64,000 nucleotides of DNA from Undaria pinnatifida (Eukaryota; Sar; Phaeophyceae; Laminariales; Alariaceae), in NCBI GenBank assembly GCA_012845835.1, contig JABAKD010000020.1, positions 17,024,306 to 17,088,305 of the forward strand, written 5' to 3'. The notes under the pieces are model-generated. The model did not search any database and had not been told where the DNA came from. It was given only the letters and a program-made list of their open reading frames with translations. Position 1 is the stretch's first letter. Each line of letters opens with the position of its first letter. Position numbers and translations under genes: made by a program. Positions 45,405 through 59,500 of the stretch are shown in pieces.

Positions 45405-45635
45405 CAGCTAACTGCTGAGAACGCGTAGAAGCGTGGGTAGGTACAATTCGACGCGAAATGACAAGGGAAGAAAATACTGAATTATTCTCGCGATAAACAT
45501 TATGGCATGTACCGTAGCGGGGAAGGGGCAGGAGGGCCCGCTATGTGACCCCGGATCTGAGTTATACTACTAGGAGGTAGGGCGAGAGTAGTAGTGCAAG
45601 GACAATAATGGAACGCAATAAAAAAACAAGTGAAG
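45405..45635 (+). mobile_element. SINE-A body without tRNA head
   Basis: Contains AACTGCTGAGAACGCGTAG, TATGTGACCCCGGATCTGAG and an A-rich end, but the tRNA-like head is absent: a 5'-truncated copy. Confidence 0.65.
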
Positions 45636-45705
45636 TGGCTTTATTACTGCTGCTATAATACGATGCCCAAGCAAGTTGCACCGATCTCGGACTCGATCTG
45701 GACTG

Positions 45706-46084
45706 TGTATAAGGCTTAGTTAGGGTAAGCTATTGGTTAACCTTTGGCAAGTGGTCAAACGGACTAATGCCCCACTAATTCCTTAACAAATGGCGTCGTC
45801 GACATACCATGGGTTTTTGGGTCGTGGGTTCGAATCCCACCATCCACATAAATAATATTTTTTTCAGACTTTCCTCATCCATGTCGAACTTGAAAAATAC
45901 TCTCCCCGGTGTCCCCCGGAAATGAAACCGCTTGGATATTGACACGTCCGCCCATATATCCGGCCGACCTGCTATCCCGCCGTTTCAGGGTGGGAAGCGT
46001 GTTATAAGGCTAAGATGGGGTAAGTTATTGGTTAACCTTTTGCAAGCGGTCAAACGGGCTGGTACCCCCACTAATTCCTTAACA
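45706..46084 (+). mobile_element. TRIM-like miniature LTR element 2 (379 bp)
   Basis: Direct terminal repeats lie at 45706-45788 and 46000-46084, beginning TGT(T)ATAAGGCT and ending CCTTAACA. Two bases after the 5' repeat comes TGGCGTCG, the same primer-site candidate as TRIM 1. A purine-rich stretch CAGGGTGGGAAGCG precedes the 3' repeat. The flanks read ACTG and ACTA, an imperfect 4-bp duplication. The sister sequence at 28585-28600 (CTGGACTGAATTATG) is uninterrupted. The interior has GGTTCGAATCCCACC, B-box-like. Confidence 0.65.
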
Positions 46085-46099
46085 ACTAAATTATGTCAT

Positions 46100-48060
46100 T
46101 GGTCCATGTACAAAACTTCTCTAATCACAGGCCAGTATAAGATGATGATAGTCATTGAGCTTGCTGAACTTCTTAGTGAGTGGTGGTTCCCTCTATCCAC
46201 GAACCCCAGCCGAGCCGATCAATCGAATACCCGGAGGTTGGGTTACACTGTGCGGGACGGTATCGAGGGGTGGTCAAATGAAATGTCCGCGTACTTGGGT
46301 TGAGTATGCGAATAAAAATTCAGCAGCGCGAGTTGCCCCATTTTTTTTCTTGTTGTAATCACCTTGAAGGATTTCTGAACGGTGGGTTGGACCTTATTCT
46401 GTGGTGCTGGCGTTGTATACGAACCTCAGCTAGCTAAGGATTCCACACCGTGCGGTGTGATGTCGACCCGGGAGAAGTCGGTTTTCGTCCCCGGTTTGTT
46501 GGAGTTAATGCGGTATGGAAGGATTTCTGGAACGGAGATTGAGCCCTATCCTCATCGGGTGCGTTGGAACGCCCCCCCCATATCTTCCCCGGGCGTCTCT
46601 GGCTCTACGAGCTGCACAGCCAATCAACTATGAGCCAATGTGAATAGAAGATTGTCACACCATCATGCGGGGCTGTGTCGACCTGCGGGAGAAATCGGTT
46701 ATCGTCCCCGGTTTGTCAGGATTTCTGAAACGGGCAAGGGACTCTAGTCTCCCGTGGTGGCGCTGCCCTTATGTCCGAGCCCCAGCCAATCAGCGGTAAG
46801 CCAATATGGTTGGGGTTCCACGGGGTGCGGGGCGGCGTCGACACGGGAGGTCATCGTCATTGTTCCCGCGTTTTGGGAGCTGTAGAGATTCAGGGGATTC
46901 ATGAATCGGGGATGGGACCCTATTTTCCTCGTGTGCGACGGCGACGGAAAGGCCCCCCATTGGTGGGCCTCCAACCGCCTAGTACAGCGCTGTGGAGCTC
47001 GAACCAATCAGCGACTAGCCAACGGAATTACGTTTTTCTCACCGTGCGGGGCGGTGTCGACCCGAGAACGTTCTGCTTTCTTCCCCGGTTGGGCGACGTT
47101 TTATAGATATAGAACGACCTCTGGACCGGGGATGGGACCCTATCTCCCCGAGGTGGACCTGGCTCAACATACGAACCCCAGTCAGAGATCGGCCGGTGGG
47201 GTTGGGAATTCCACACCGTAGGGGGAGGTATCAACCCAGATGATATCCATGTTCGTCCCCGGGTTGTCGGAGCTGTAGATGTGTGGATGGATTCCGATCC
47301 CGGATGTGACCGTATCGAGCTCGGGTGACGCTTACTTTGTGTATAAATCCCGACCAATCAATGAGCGATCAGACAAAAACGACAAGTTTTTATTTTATCT
47401 AAAAAAATCGAGCCTGAAATTCTTGACTCTCAAAATCGTGAGCGCTGTAGTCGCGTACTGAATCCACAAGAAGTGAGCGATCTACAGCTAGCAACAAGGA
47501 GCAGCGATGCAATAGCATTCGAGGAATTGAATGACGAAGGCAGCGACACCACCGTGTTTCGCGCCTGGAACACCGTCACCACGTGTCTCCACGATCAGAC
47601 AACATACAGGCAGTGGATCTGGGAGGCTCTGATCTAATTTATGCTATTATATCATGCAAGGTATATTTCAGAAGCTCGCTCATTGCGCGCCTCTCAGCGG
47701 CTACGAAGAGAACACGCAGCAGACATGGTCAGTCACCTTGCTGGCCCCGGATGTTTGATTGAGTAAAAGTTTAACGAAAAACGTACTCGACACCTTTCGT
47801 CGCCAGACTAAAGGGTCAGTCGGCGTGTGCTCGGATTTATCCGATCGAAATCTGAAGAAGCTCGGAATTGAATTCGCTTGAAAAACGATAGCAAGTAGTC
47901 CATTGTTAATCTATACCCAACTCTTGGCATTGCCTTACATACTGTACGCATACACTATGTTCATGTGTGTTAACGTTTTAAGTATCGAATATTGAATCGA
48001 ACAATTCAAAATGCTGCCCTGCCCTACCCATGCGGAGCCCTTGTACGCTTATATGATGAT
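46100..48060. mobile_element. Composite repeat block, copy 3, right part (S satellite and T body)
   Basis: S units have landmarks near 46257, 46461, 46674, 46835, 47053 and 47225. The T body (47350-48050) matches 30255-30905 and 21835-22560. Block X copy 6 follows on the right. Confidence 0.65.
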
Positions 48061-48379
48061 ACCACGCGTTTGGTACAGAAGCAGCAAGCAGCATCCCGTA
48101 AACAAAAAACATCTCTAGTAGTCCGAGTGCTACATGCAGTAGGTAGACAAGCATGCGAGAGATAATTCGTTGCGCCGACATACACCAAACAGAAAAACAA
48201 CAAATAAAGTGCGAAAACGAAGAAGACGAGGGCATGCCGGCGTTTTCGTAGCAAAAAAGAAGGCGAAAAAAGTGTACGTACTCGTAAAAAGAAAAAAGGA
48301 AACGAAGGATGAGCCAGGATTCTTGGACCTACTAAATGAAAGGGCCGTTACCTATTATTGCTAATACTCGCTTGTAGCA

Positions 48380-49010
48380 GCAGCAGCAGCAGCGGCAGCC
48401 GCTGTACAACTCTTTTGTATGTGCAATTTCAACAACAGCAGCAGAGACAGAAGCAGCAGTTCGACAAACAGCAAGCAGTATTCAGTAGAGCATGCATAAA
48501 TAATGATACTTTCACTTTGAGCCCGTGCGTATAGAACACAAAAAAGGGGAAAAATAAAAAAAGAAGCAGAGAAAAAGTGAAAGAATATGGATACACATCG
48601 AGGCTCGAACATTAAGGGAGGGACACCAAAATCAAAGCAAAAAAATCTGCTAAAGAAAGGGAGGTTCATCGCGAGATTCGAACTCGCCGCTGGTGGACAG
48701 ATAGTTCGGGGCTACCCGTCGAGCTACTGTACAACAAAGGCTTATTTATGGCACAGACGTTTGTGATATTACACGTACGACAACGCACTTGACAATTCGG
48801 AACAAATATTTTGGCTAAAAACGTCATGTAGCAGGGGCCGTCGCGACACGAAGCGAGAACATCGAGGCCGTCCCCGGCAGAGTCGGGAGGAGCGAGCAGC
48901 GTGAGGCACATCCAGGAAACAACGCGCGGAGAGGTGGACCTCAGCTGAATTGCTTCGAAGGCGGCTCAAAACATTGTCTAAAACGGACCCTTTGGCTGCT
49001 CTCGTGGAAC
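48380..49010. repeat. Block X, copy 6
   Basis: Diverged copy closest to 31040-31660. On the minus strand it contains the best preserved tRNA-like sequence of the block at about 48668-48740 (GTAGCTCGACGGGTAGCCCC, then GCGAGTTCGAATCTCGC). Confidence 0.65.
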
Positions 49011-50162
49011 CTCCGCATGACCCATGTGGTTTCCTTTGAAAAAGACCAAGAAACCTTTAATTGTTTGCTAGAATTCCCTCCAGGCTTAAAGTTTGACTCG
49101 TTGCGAAATAATCAAAACCCAATCTACTAGTATTTTTTTTGAAAGATTTGGAAAATCCTTACAAACTCGTATCTTTTGGCACAAAACCCTAACCCGTACG
49201 AGCAAGTATGCCATCTGTATGACACACACTCGTGTACACACCAGACGCCTACGCACGCATACTTATGACACGGAACCGAACACAAGCCCGGCATGTCCCC
49301 TACAGCGAAGCTATCAACACAACGCCAAAGCACATAATGCCTCATCCCGAGAGCACCAGCCCAGCAATGTTTTCGTCCTCGTCACCCCCACCCCCCCCTC
49401 CCCCCCCTCCGCGACCGTCCCGGAAGCGTTCGACTCCGAGCGCAAGTCGCAAAAAGAGGTTTGCTGGCCGGACAGGAGACTATTGTCGGGGCGAAGGCTT
49501 GCTTTCTCCAGGCCTGTTTTGCCTACTACGCCGACCCGTCCACCGCCCCGTCCCGCCGACTCCGGCGTCCCGTAACTGTCACACTCGTCCCTGCTCGGAG
49601 GCGTCCTCTGGCGAGACAAGTGCCTCACACCGCTTGGGGTATAGGGGTCGCCCCTCCCGCTTGCCGACGCCATGACGCTGTCAAGATCTGGCGCTACAGC
49701 AGTAGTAGTAAGACTCTAGTACTAACCCTCGACCCCCGTGTACAACCCGCGAGGGTAGAAATAACTTAAGACTCTGTACTACCCCTTGACCCCCATGTGC
49801 AACCCACGAGGGTAGAAACAACGCATAATTTGCAGCCAAGAGCTGTTACTGTAGTAACCAACAAAAAGGACAAGGAACCGTTGAAGATCGGGCTTCGCCG
49901 CATGTTCCGAATGTTGCTGTGCTTGTGCTCCACGCTTAATGCTCGACGTGCTGAGTTGTGCTCCGCTAAACCTGCCGAAGCTGCTATGATTGTTGTCGTC
50001 GTCTGGAGTGCTGTGCTGTTTGATTCTTCTAGTTTGATGCACGTTTTCGGCACCCAAGAGTATAAAACGGCGGTCTATTCGGGTGTTGTCTAAATAATGT
50101 AGACCACGTGCATAGCGAATTCTTCATCTTTATTTATTTACTCCGAGTATTTATTTATTTAG
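49011..50162. other. Single-copy stretch; no firm gene; 58-bp tandem pair
   Basis: Overlapping frames occur on both strands (49093-49675) through a CCCCCC-rich segment, none with a recognised domain. A ~58-bp unit is duplicated at 49709-49766 and 49767-49825 (GACTCT.GTACTA.CC.T.GACCCCC core). A 98-codon plus frame (49797-50093) ends shortly before AATAAA at about 50190 and contains GTATAAAACG near 50058, but nothing else supports it. Confidence 0.35.
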
Positions 50163-50307
50163 TTTTATCCTCAGGCGGATGGGGAAAAATAAAGCTTTAG
50201 CTCACCACACTTCCACGTATTTTCATACGCGTCGTGTGTCGATTTAACTCAGCTGCTTTCGCAGCCCAACGCTAGCTGGCGCACCCTTCGGTTCCATTGT
50301 AGGTATA
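50163..50307. repeat. Boundary repeat (BM) at the left edge of duplication copy 2
   Basis: Nearly identical to 11642-11789 over about 145 bp, including the AATAAAGC motif. It marks the switch from unique sequence to the duplicated segment. Confidence 0.85.
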
Positions 50308-53300
50308 GCGTAAGCTATGATTTATTTTGAAAAAACCCCCACAAAAAAAAAGTGTGGGAAAAAAAAAAAAACTGCATGAAAAATCTGGTCCAAATTATTG
50401 GTCTTTTTTTTATAGTGGAACTAACCCTAACCCTCTAGTATATCAGCAGTTACCACTCTTACGTACATACAGTAGTGCACCCTTTGGTGACACTGTCGCT
50501 TTTATGTGCTCGTACTTCACCTACACCACTGCTGTAGCTGGGCTGTTACTATATGTTCAACCATTTTCGGGCATAAGTGGCGCAGCGGTGGGCACCAGCC
50601 TGCCGCGGCGAAGCCTTCTTCGCATAATAACGAAACTTTGAAGTAGCTGCTGCTGCCGCTAGGGCTGGAAACATGTTTACATTGCGCAGTTGATAGCAAT
50701 TGTATCGAGAAAGTAAAATTATGGAGCAAGCATGCCCGTAACCGTCGGTAGATGAGGGTGGATCTGTAACACCGCGGCTGCAACCCGCGACGTGCCAAGC
50801 CCGACACCGAGACTGAGATTTAAAAAATAAGACCCCTGTATCAAGCAGGCCCACACCCGGGAAAATGTCGCCATGGAACGGAAAGGAAACACACAAACAG
50901 CAGCGTGTCATGTAGACCGAGCGGTAAGTCGTATAGACTACGATACCCTCAGAAAAAGCAAATAACTGAGGCAGCAACCTCGTCGCGACGGGCCGCCGCT
51001 GAAACCTTCGGAGGGATGTGTCGTAAGCGGAGGGCGACGTTCGCACGAGAAGGTAAGGCTGGCCGGTCCCGGGGGGTGGGACGGAACGCATCGAACCTAC
51101 GTCAAAGTAAAAGAAACACACTTAGTACTGCTGTTGTACCGTGTTGCACCAACCATAGCCTGCCAACGACACACGAACCTCTTGACCAATCCACCACGTG
51201 AAGCGTGATTCTAAGAGTCCAGCCCTAACCAGTGTGGGTCACTGCGTACGTCCGCTACAAGGATATGTGGCCCTCTCGCACGAGGCAGCCGTTCTTCTGA
51301 CGTCTATTAGTAGTTTAGTGCTGCATTAGTATGGCTACCGGTGAAGCGTAGCCTGACAAAGACACACAAACCTCCATTAATAATAATCCACTCCCTGCGC
51401 GAAGGGTGATTCTACAATGAGGTCGTCAGTACTAACCAGTTTGGACCATCATGCCCGCTACAAGAAAAATATGTGAGCCTCTCTCGTGCGAGGCAGCCAT
51501 TATTATTCTTCTAACGTCCTCTCGTACCGACGAACAATCGATTTTTTCCCGAGAAGGATATCGCAGACATCCTTGCGCCTGCATTGCCACCGTTGGAAAT
51601 GGGGTGCCTCCTCTCGCTGCTGTATGCCGACAAACCTAACTACCACGTAGACGAACACCGCGCCACCAAGAGCACCACGGAAGAAAATAAAATGCCAAGC
51701 AAACCGACCGAGTGGACTACGGATAGCACCCTGGCCAAAAAGAAAACAAAAAGTTGAAAGAAAACGAAAAAAGCGAATAGATTGCAACAAATAAATGTAC
51801 GACTTCTGATTAAGCACGGGGCTTTTTCCTATACCAACAACGCTATCCTGCAACAACAAAAAAAACGAAGAAGGGCGCGGGGGAGAAAGATCCCATCAAG
51901 ATACATCTCGGCGAGGTGCAACGCACATACAGCAGCTGCACTGTGCACACCAGCCTGGAGTTTTAGTTCCGGCACGGAGCAGCGCGCATATCATACAACA
52001 GCTGCACAGCGCACACCAGGAAGAACTTTAGCTTAGCCAAGCATTCTGTAATCGCAGCTGTTACGGTGCTCTCGTGTGGCATTCAGCCTGCTTCTCAAGC
52101 AGCGCCAGCCTCCAACAGGAACATCACAAAGGAGTGGAGGCCTTAAACAGGTCCCGAAAACGGCAGACATTCCGTCCAGGTACAGTGCAATGCATGTACA
52201 CTAGGCACGCCAACCTGGGACTAACAACCCTGCACGACGACTGCCCCAACACCCGACCCCCCCCCCCCCGCTCGCCCTCCCCCCTAAACCCAACACGCGA
52301 CATGCTCCTCACCCTGGCACGGTATAACGCACGTACAGTGCGCACACTAGCCCGGACGAGAAGACACACCGTTTTAGGCCAATCCGTTCAGCACAGAGCC
52401 AACGCTGCGCGACGTACTCGAGCTAGTCCTCCAAACGTGCCTGTGAAAATTGCTCAAGCGACACCCAATCTACACCGCGCCCACTCTGGATGATTCCACA
52501 CATCCTTTCTCTTTCTGCTGAATCATACCCTTGTACCATGTCGACCTGTGAATGAAGGGCTTGCAAGGAAGCCAAGACCGATGACCACGACTTCCGAGAG
52601 GGAGACCATAACGTTTGGGAGATGGTACTCTTGTACGTACCAGTACATGATGTAGGTAAGCACGAGTACGATATTCAAACATAACAACTAAATATCATTA
52701 ACTCCCTGTATTGTAACAATCTATGATAGCCCGTGGTCACAAAAAACCGGCTGAAGGAGCCTGCTACGGGTATAGACTATAGGAACAGTAGTACAGGTAT
52801 GAAGGTAGTACGGGTGTACAGATAGGTTGGAGGAAAACGCCGAAAAATAGAACTGATGCGGGGTCCGAAAATATCGGCACCTATTAATAGTTCTGCGGTA
52901 TTTCCTGCAAGAACCAAGAAACGAGGGCGTGCCATACACACGTACTACATCGCCCATGCTATAGCCAGCCGAAAACGATGCTTGTCTGCGCTGCTACTGC
53001 TACTATTGCTACTGCTTGCTTCTAACTACTGCGTAGTGCTTTCGGTATCCAACGCCGTACATGCTGGACACGACTACAGCTACGAGTACACCGCCCAGCG
53101 TACTGCCTGCACCTTGTTTGCTGTTGCTCTTCTCACATGAACTATCATCGCCACAATCAAGTCCGTGGCCACAGAACGGGCTCCAATCACTCTGGAGTGA
53201 CCTCGGGAAAAAAAAAGACGAACCAAGCTGATATGCCAATCAGAGTGAGAAGCAAGTAGTACATCAGCCAAGACGTGAAAGTCATAAATCAGCGTACGTA

Positions 53301-53522
53301 CGTATCAGGCCCATACTGGTAATACTTTTTCAGACTCAAAACTGAAACCGAAGGCACCGTTTACCAACAAGGGAACAACTATTAATGATGAATGATTCAA
53401 ACGACAAAAAGAGAAACGAAAAGAAAAGAAAATGGAAAGGAGGACACACTAGAATATCGACTACCTGGCGTTGGGCAACACCAACATTTCCACTCCAGTA
53501 CCTCACGAGCGACACAGAGAGG
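50308..53522. other. Copy-2 equivalent of 85-3310; no gene seen
   Basis: Near-identical to the copy-1 stretch with a few small indels (for example near 50820 and 52260-52280). The same diverged tandem duplication is present. Confidence 0.5.
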
Positions 53523-56500
53523 TCAGACGCGGCGAGCATACGACATGATGTAGGCCTTTTCGGTTAAACCGCGCCGCATTCAACGGTCGTGACGTTGGCG
53601 TCATCGTAGAGACGCCAGGTTTGGTCTCCCGTCCGGACATACGTAACGTAATGTCCACTCCGTGTGCTGTTAGTGGTGTGATGAACCACCCCGGTCAAGT
53701 CGTACATCTGTGCGCCTGGTGCAGAGTACAGTAGGTCGACGGGCACGGGGGGTCATTGGACAATGCAGCATTTACTCGCAAGCCATGGTGGGCACCATGG
53801 TCAATAGAGAGGCCATAGGACAAGGAACACAACACACCGCTGCAACAAACCCGTTGCGCAGCATAGATTGTAGACCTTAAGCGCTCTCGTGAAATTGTCT
53901 TGTTGACCCTGGCAGCATCCAGGGGAGTCCCTGACCGATCCCCCTAAGGTAGAATGAAACTATAAAAAACGGGTCAGCCGACGTATCACGCAGCCTGCAT
54001 AGTTGAGTACTGACCACTCAACCGGTCGAACTCATAGATCACGCATTCGAAATAGTTTATACCAAATCTCGTCGTCTAACCTGGCTTGTCCGAGAACCCC
54101 CATGTCCATCTCCAGGGGGATGTCTACGTGGTGGGTGAACTTGATGTTTTTGCCCCTGCGGACGACAGCGACGAGAAAGTGAACCGTGTACAAGAGGGCG
54201 GCTCATAACAGTGACGGCGGGCGGTTCCGCCATGGCCTTCTACTGTTCGAGGTCCGAAAAAAACGTTACAAGGATAAAAGTAGCAAGTGTGCCGTATCAG
54301 CAGTACGCGGCTGGTAGCTGGAATGCGACGGCCTGGATAGAAGGTCGCCCTACGCATTCTGCCACTTGCAAAATGCAATGCAAATGTTATTCTAAAAATA
54401 AAAATACACTCCCACTTGCAAAATGCAATGCGAATGTTATTCTAAAAATAAAAATACACTCCAGCTGTGAGATCGAAGATTTTGTCGACACTCATCTTTG
54501 CAAGCTGTGTGTGATACTCCGATCGCGCGTATTACGGGTTGTGTGTCCTCATTAAGGATATAGGTCGGCGACTCCCCTTGCAACTACAGTCTAGCTATCA
54601 GGGTCAACAGGGTGATGTTAGTCAGTCTGTGCGCGGGAACTATATAACCCGTTTTTGAGGGGGACAAAATCTGACAGCTGTGGAACGAAATGCATCAGTT
54701 TATCAAGTGAATCCTGTGAGTGCATAACCGGTGAGGGGAGGGCGGAGTTTTTAAGGACGTGGGGGCCTGGGTTTAATCCAGAGGGAGCGGGGGGGGGCAG
54801 CTCAACCTGTGCGTGGAAACTATAAATCCTTTAAGGGGATAAGTCTGACGGTTATGGAACCAATGCACCAGTTTATTATGGGGGGCGGAGGGACGGGTGG
54901 GGCTGCTCAATCTGTGCGTGGAAACTATAAACCCTTTAAGGGGATAAATCCGACGGTTTTGGAAAGAATGCACCAGTTTGTCATGTACTTCCTCTGTACC
55001 ATAAGTCTAGTCCGTTATGTGCGTGTAGTAGTAAAGACACTTACACGTTGACGTTTAGTCTTTGGCCGGATGCGTTAGAAAGGCAAGACACATGCAAAGC
55101 TGACTAAAAAAAAAAAAATGAAGACCGTGTTATACACTAAATTTGATCAAAATATGCCCATTTTGGCCTGTTTTGAGATTTTTTTCGAGAACGGTTTTGA
55201 GATTGTTTTAAGAATATTTTTACAATTCGTGGGATAAGTCGTGATTACCTTGCAATATTTCGTTGGGAGCGTTGGAGAAGGTGGTGAAATACTTCGAAGT
55301 ACGACAAGGAGGCTTTCGAGAGGGCTCACGCCTGGATGGCATCGAGTCCCAGCGACGACGCGGACGACTAGTTGGCATTTTTCCCCCCGACACCAACAGA
55401 CGCTTTTTCTCCCCGCAAGAGTCTTGGTTTTAGTGTGGGCCCCCCAAGTGTCTTGGTTTTAGTGGGGAACCCCCAAGTGTCTTATTTTCAGCGTGGGTTC
55501 ACTATTATACTGCTTTGAATACAGGGGGACGCGACGTGGGTCGTTGAGTAGAGGGGGGGGGGATTCGGGCCCTACTCTGTTGTTTTTTGCCCCGCAAGTG
55601 TCTTGGTTTTAGTGTGGGATCCCCAAGTGTCTTGGTTTTAGTGTGGACCCCAAAGTGTCTTGAATTTAGTGTGTGGGTCACTATCAATATGGTTTTAGTA
55701 TAGGGGACGTATTGTGAATGGTTGAGTCTAGGCGGGGTTAGCTTTAGGGTTGGGGATAATTCTTGGGTTTTGGGGGGGGGTTACGCTTAGTGCCCTACGT
55801 ACCCCACCCCCCGGAAATGGGCAAAATATGGCCGTTCTTCGGCCGACTCAAAGTTTTACGGCCGTTCAGTCGCATGGTTTAAGCACCAGCTTTAAATAAA
55901 GAAAACTTTTCTTGCTCAAAAAACGCCGTAGAATTCAACAAAAAAACGAAAAACAGATCGGACACCGTTAAGGTGGCGTATAAACCTAACGGACCAGACT
56001 TATGATACAGAGGAAGTATATCCTGTAAGTCGTATAACCAGTGAGGAGAGGGCGGAGCGTTCGAGGGAATGGGGGTGGGGGTGGGTGGGGGGAGGGGGGG
56101 GGGGCGAAAGGGTTTTTTAAACAACATACGGAGTATTTAGGTCGCATAGATGTAGGGATTTGCTATACGCGTGGTTCTAGGTCTAGGCGATGGTGCTGGT
56201 GGTGGGGAAGGAGGGGGCGTTGGCGGCGTTGGGGGGGGGTTGAATTGCAACAGCGGCATGGATGTCTCTATTAATAGCAAGATAATGAGGTGATATCAAG
56301 TGCGTGGAAGTGTTGAGTACTCTGGCAGATTTCGATGTTAGGTGGGGCGTTTGAGCAAGAGGGAGCGGGAAAAACGAACAAACAAAGGGGGTGGGGGGGT
56401 AAAGGGTTTTCAAGAGGTTTAGGTCACATATTATAATGTAAAATACACTCCAGCTGTGTGATCAAAGATTTGGTCGAAACTCATCTTTGCAAGCTTGTGT

Positions 56501-59500
56501 GTGACACTCCGATCGCGCGTATTACGCAAATATGTAGGGGCTTGCTATACGCGTGGTGCTAGGATCGTGCGGGTGGTGGGGAAGAAGGGGGTGTTGGGGG
56601 GGGGGGGGGGGGGATGAATTAAAGCTACGTCATGGATGGCTAGAAAGATAATGACTTGATATCAATTGCGCAGGAGTGTTTATTACTCTGGCCGATTTCG
56701 ATTGTAGTTATTATGTTACTATTGACTTCTCGACGCAAACGCTGACCCCTTTCCTTCGAACATGAAAATAGACAACGCTCCATCAAACCCCTACCTGTAG
56801 TCGCAGAAAACTGAACTATTCATAACCAGTAACCACCAAAAACCAAGATGGCATTGAACGTACAAGATATGCACGTGGTGAAAGAGCACGACGTTTGCAT
56901 TTACATAAATAGATTCTCAGGCAACTGAACGATCAGGCAACCATTGGCAAATAGAATCAAAAAGGTTTCCTTCGCTCATGTATGTTAAACCTTGCGCACT
57001 ATCACCGACGCCTGTGCCCAAACGTCGAATGGCTGTCGGCTGTGTCTAGTTATCTTATCGGTATCGTCCCCACGCACGGGCAGAGCCAGCACTCTACACC
57101 TCTCCACCGACAGACAAGGCATGTACGCCACTTCGTGCAAGCGAGTTCAAATTATTTTCACATCGCACTACTTCACGGGGTGGCATCGTTTCAACATATT
57201 CCCATGGCCACCGCTCAGCTGGTAGCGCATAACCGAACACAGATCTTGAGCTCGCGTGCAAGACCTTGCACTGGTATGGGCGACAGCGACCATAGCGCGA
57301 CAACTACCGCATTTCGTACATACATCGAAACGACGACCTGCACTACCGGGGTTTGTGCCTTGACCTCACGGCATTACGGTAGCATTCCTTGCACTGTCCA
57401 TCGCTCACCCTTGGAAGGGCGGATCTCCCCAAGCTTTAGGGTAAAGTTGGTCTGGGGAGCTTGGTGATAGTCTCCAGCGTGCCCTGCTGTGGGGGCCCTC
57501 CTGAGGTCAGCGTGATTGAACAAGTCGCACATGCGGACACGTTCATTGTGGACGCGTTGAGTACGTAGTACTAGTCCTGGTTGGGAATGTGGCATTTCGA
57601 GGTCCGGCACCTTCGCACGATATGTATGGGGGACCTTCCGTCCGAAAACAGACGCTGGGGAAAACAAGGACAGACTTCTAGGTGGCAGTAGACAACCAGG
57701 GTCCTTGGCGGTTGCCGTGCCTCCTCGCTGACCCTGGGCCCGTGAGAGAAGCGAGAAGCGCCACCACACAGCATTTTTCTTTGCGCGCACAGCTTACATC
57801 GTGTGCTATCGCGTATGGAGTTTGAGCTGGCAGGACACGACCGATCACGCTCCCGAACAGTTTCGTGCGCTTAAACCAGTTTTCGGTTCGTATGAGCATT
57901 CACTTCGCCTTTTGTCTCTCCGCGAACGGCCGAACGGCAGTCTACAACATAGTACTCACGTTACACGTTGAGCCTAAAGAGCTTATCCGTGGTGCAAACC
58001 GCGGTAATACCTTGTCAGAATTCTGGCAGTCGGTGCAGGTCCCCAATGGCTCGCCCGTCTTGAATACCTTGCAATGGAGGAATCAGCGCGGAGCGAGGGC
58101 AATTGTAAATCTATCACGCAAAAGGAAACACGCTCATAACGCAGAGAGGTCTGAATAGCCCTGCAAGCAGGGCCCATCGCCACCGCGAACCGCCACAACC
58201 GTCCGCATCAGTGTGGAAAAGTCGTGGCATAACCATGCGATGCTGTAACAACTCTCCAGTCTTGATTTGATCACACATCGGGGTCTCTTGTAAATAAGTA
58301 GAGCGAGATCGGCACTGCTGTGCCGAACTATTGCGCCGAAGTAAACACTACTTGTTTCTTTCCTCGGCACGATATAGTCCTACAGCCGGGTCCGGCATCA
58401 TGCCGCACCTTTCGTAGAAGCCCCGGTACGCTAGGCGCCGACGCTCCTCCTCCTCCTCCTGCTCCAACACCGCCGCGCCGGCCACCACCACCACCGCCAC
58501 CCCTGCCCCAGACCCCCCACCTCCTGTCCTGCTTCTCCTCCACCTATTCTTCCTGCTCCTCCTCCTCCTTCTCGTCCAGCACCATCATTACGTTCTGCAC
58601 CAAGCGGCTGCATGGGCAACTCCAGGATCTTGAAAGGCTCGGTGAGCAGTTGGCGCTTCTGTCCTCGACCACATAAAAACATTCACAAGGTCGTAGCCGT
58701 TAATCGACTATGCCAGCGACAAGATGCATACGATAGTGTCGCGCGGTGTTGGCAGATCATAATGTCTGCATTGTCTGCAACGACGGGTCGGATGGTGCGT
58801 GTGCACGACGACGGACTCCGCTGCGATTAGTATCCGCCCACCCATTTGAAACGTCGGCCCACGCTATTTATAGCAAGGCGCATGGAAGCATGGACAACAA
58901 TACTTCTATGACAGGGCCATGTCACGAGGTCACCCTACATACATATACACTACCGGGCGGGTGGTGCCATCCCCCACCCCCCGAATGGTTTTAGCCCTGG
59001 CCTGCACATCCTATCCGATTGTGCCTTACTCTCTTGCAGCCCGTCCCTTTCCAATCCCAATGCTAAGCAGTTAAAATATTGTAAGCGCTGTCCGGGGTCC
59101 GAGTACAAAACACATTACTGGTGTAGAGTTGACGCCAACAACAACGATTTATCACCACATGGTGAGCGATGGAGTGATAGTCATAATACACGGCATGTCA
59201 CCCACTCACCATGCCGCGGTCACACTGGAAATACGGCGTCCTCTCCCCCGTCACCCGCTGCAAGCACAGACTGCAGAGTGCCGACCTGCCAAACAAGGGC
59301 AGGGCTCGCGTAAGTTAGCGACAGAAAGGAGAGCAATCGACTGTTTCCCTTCGAGGCCAACGGCGTTTGCACGCGCTAAGATCTGGCATAAGAAATTTCG
59401 CTTGCATTGGATCTTAAAGCCAGGCACAGCTGAACGGTCTGGTCTGCGTGTGGTCGGGCCTCCTTGGCCATCTATGCTCATGCTGCAGACGGGGAAGCAG

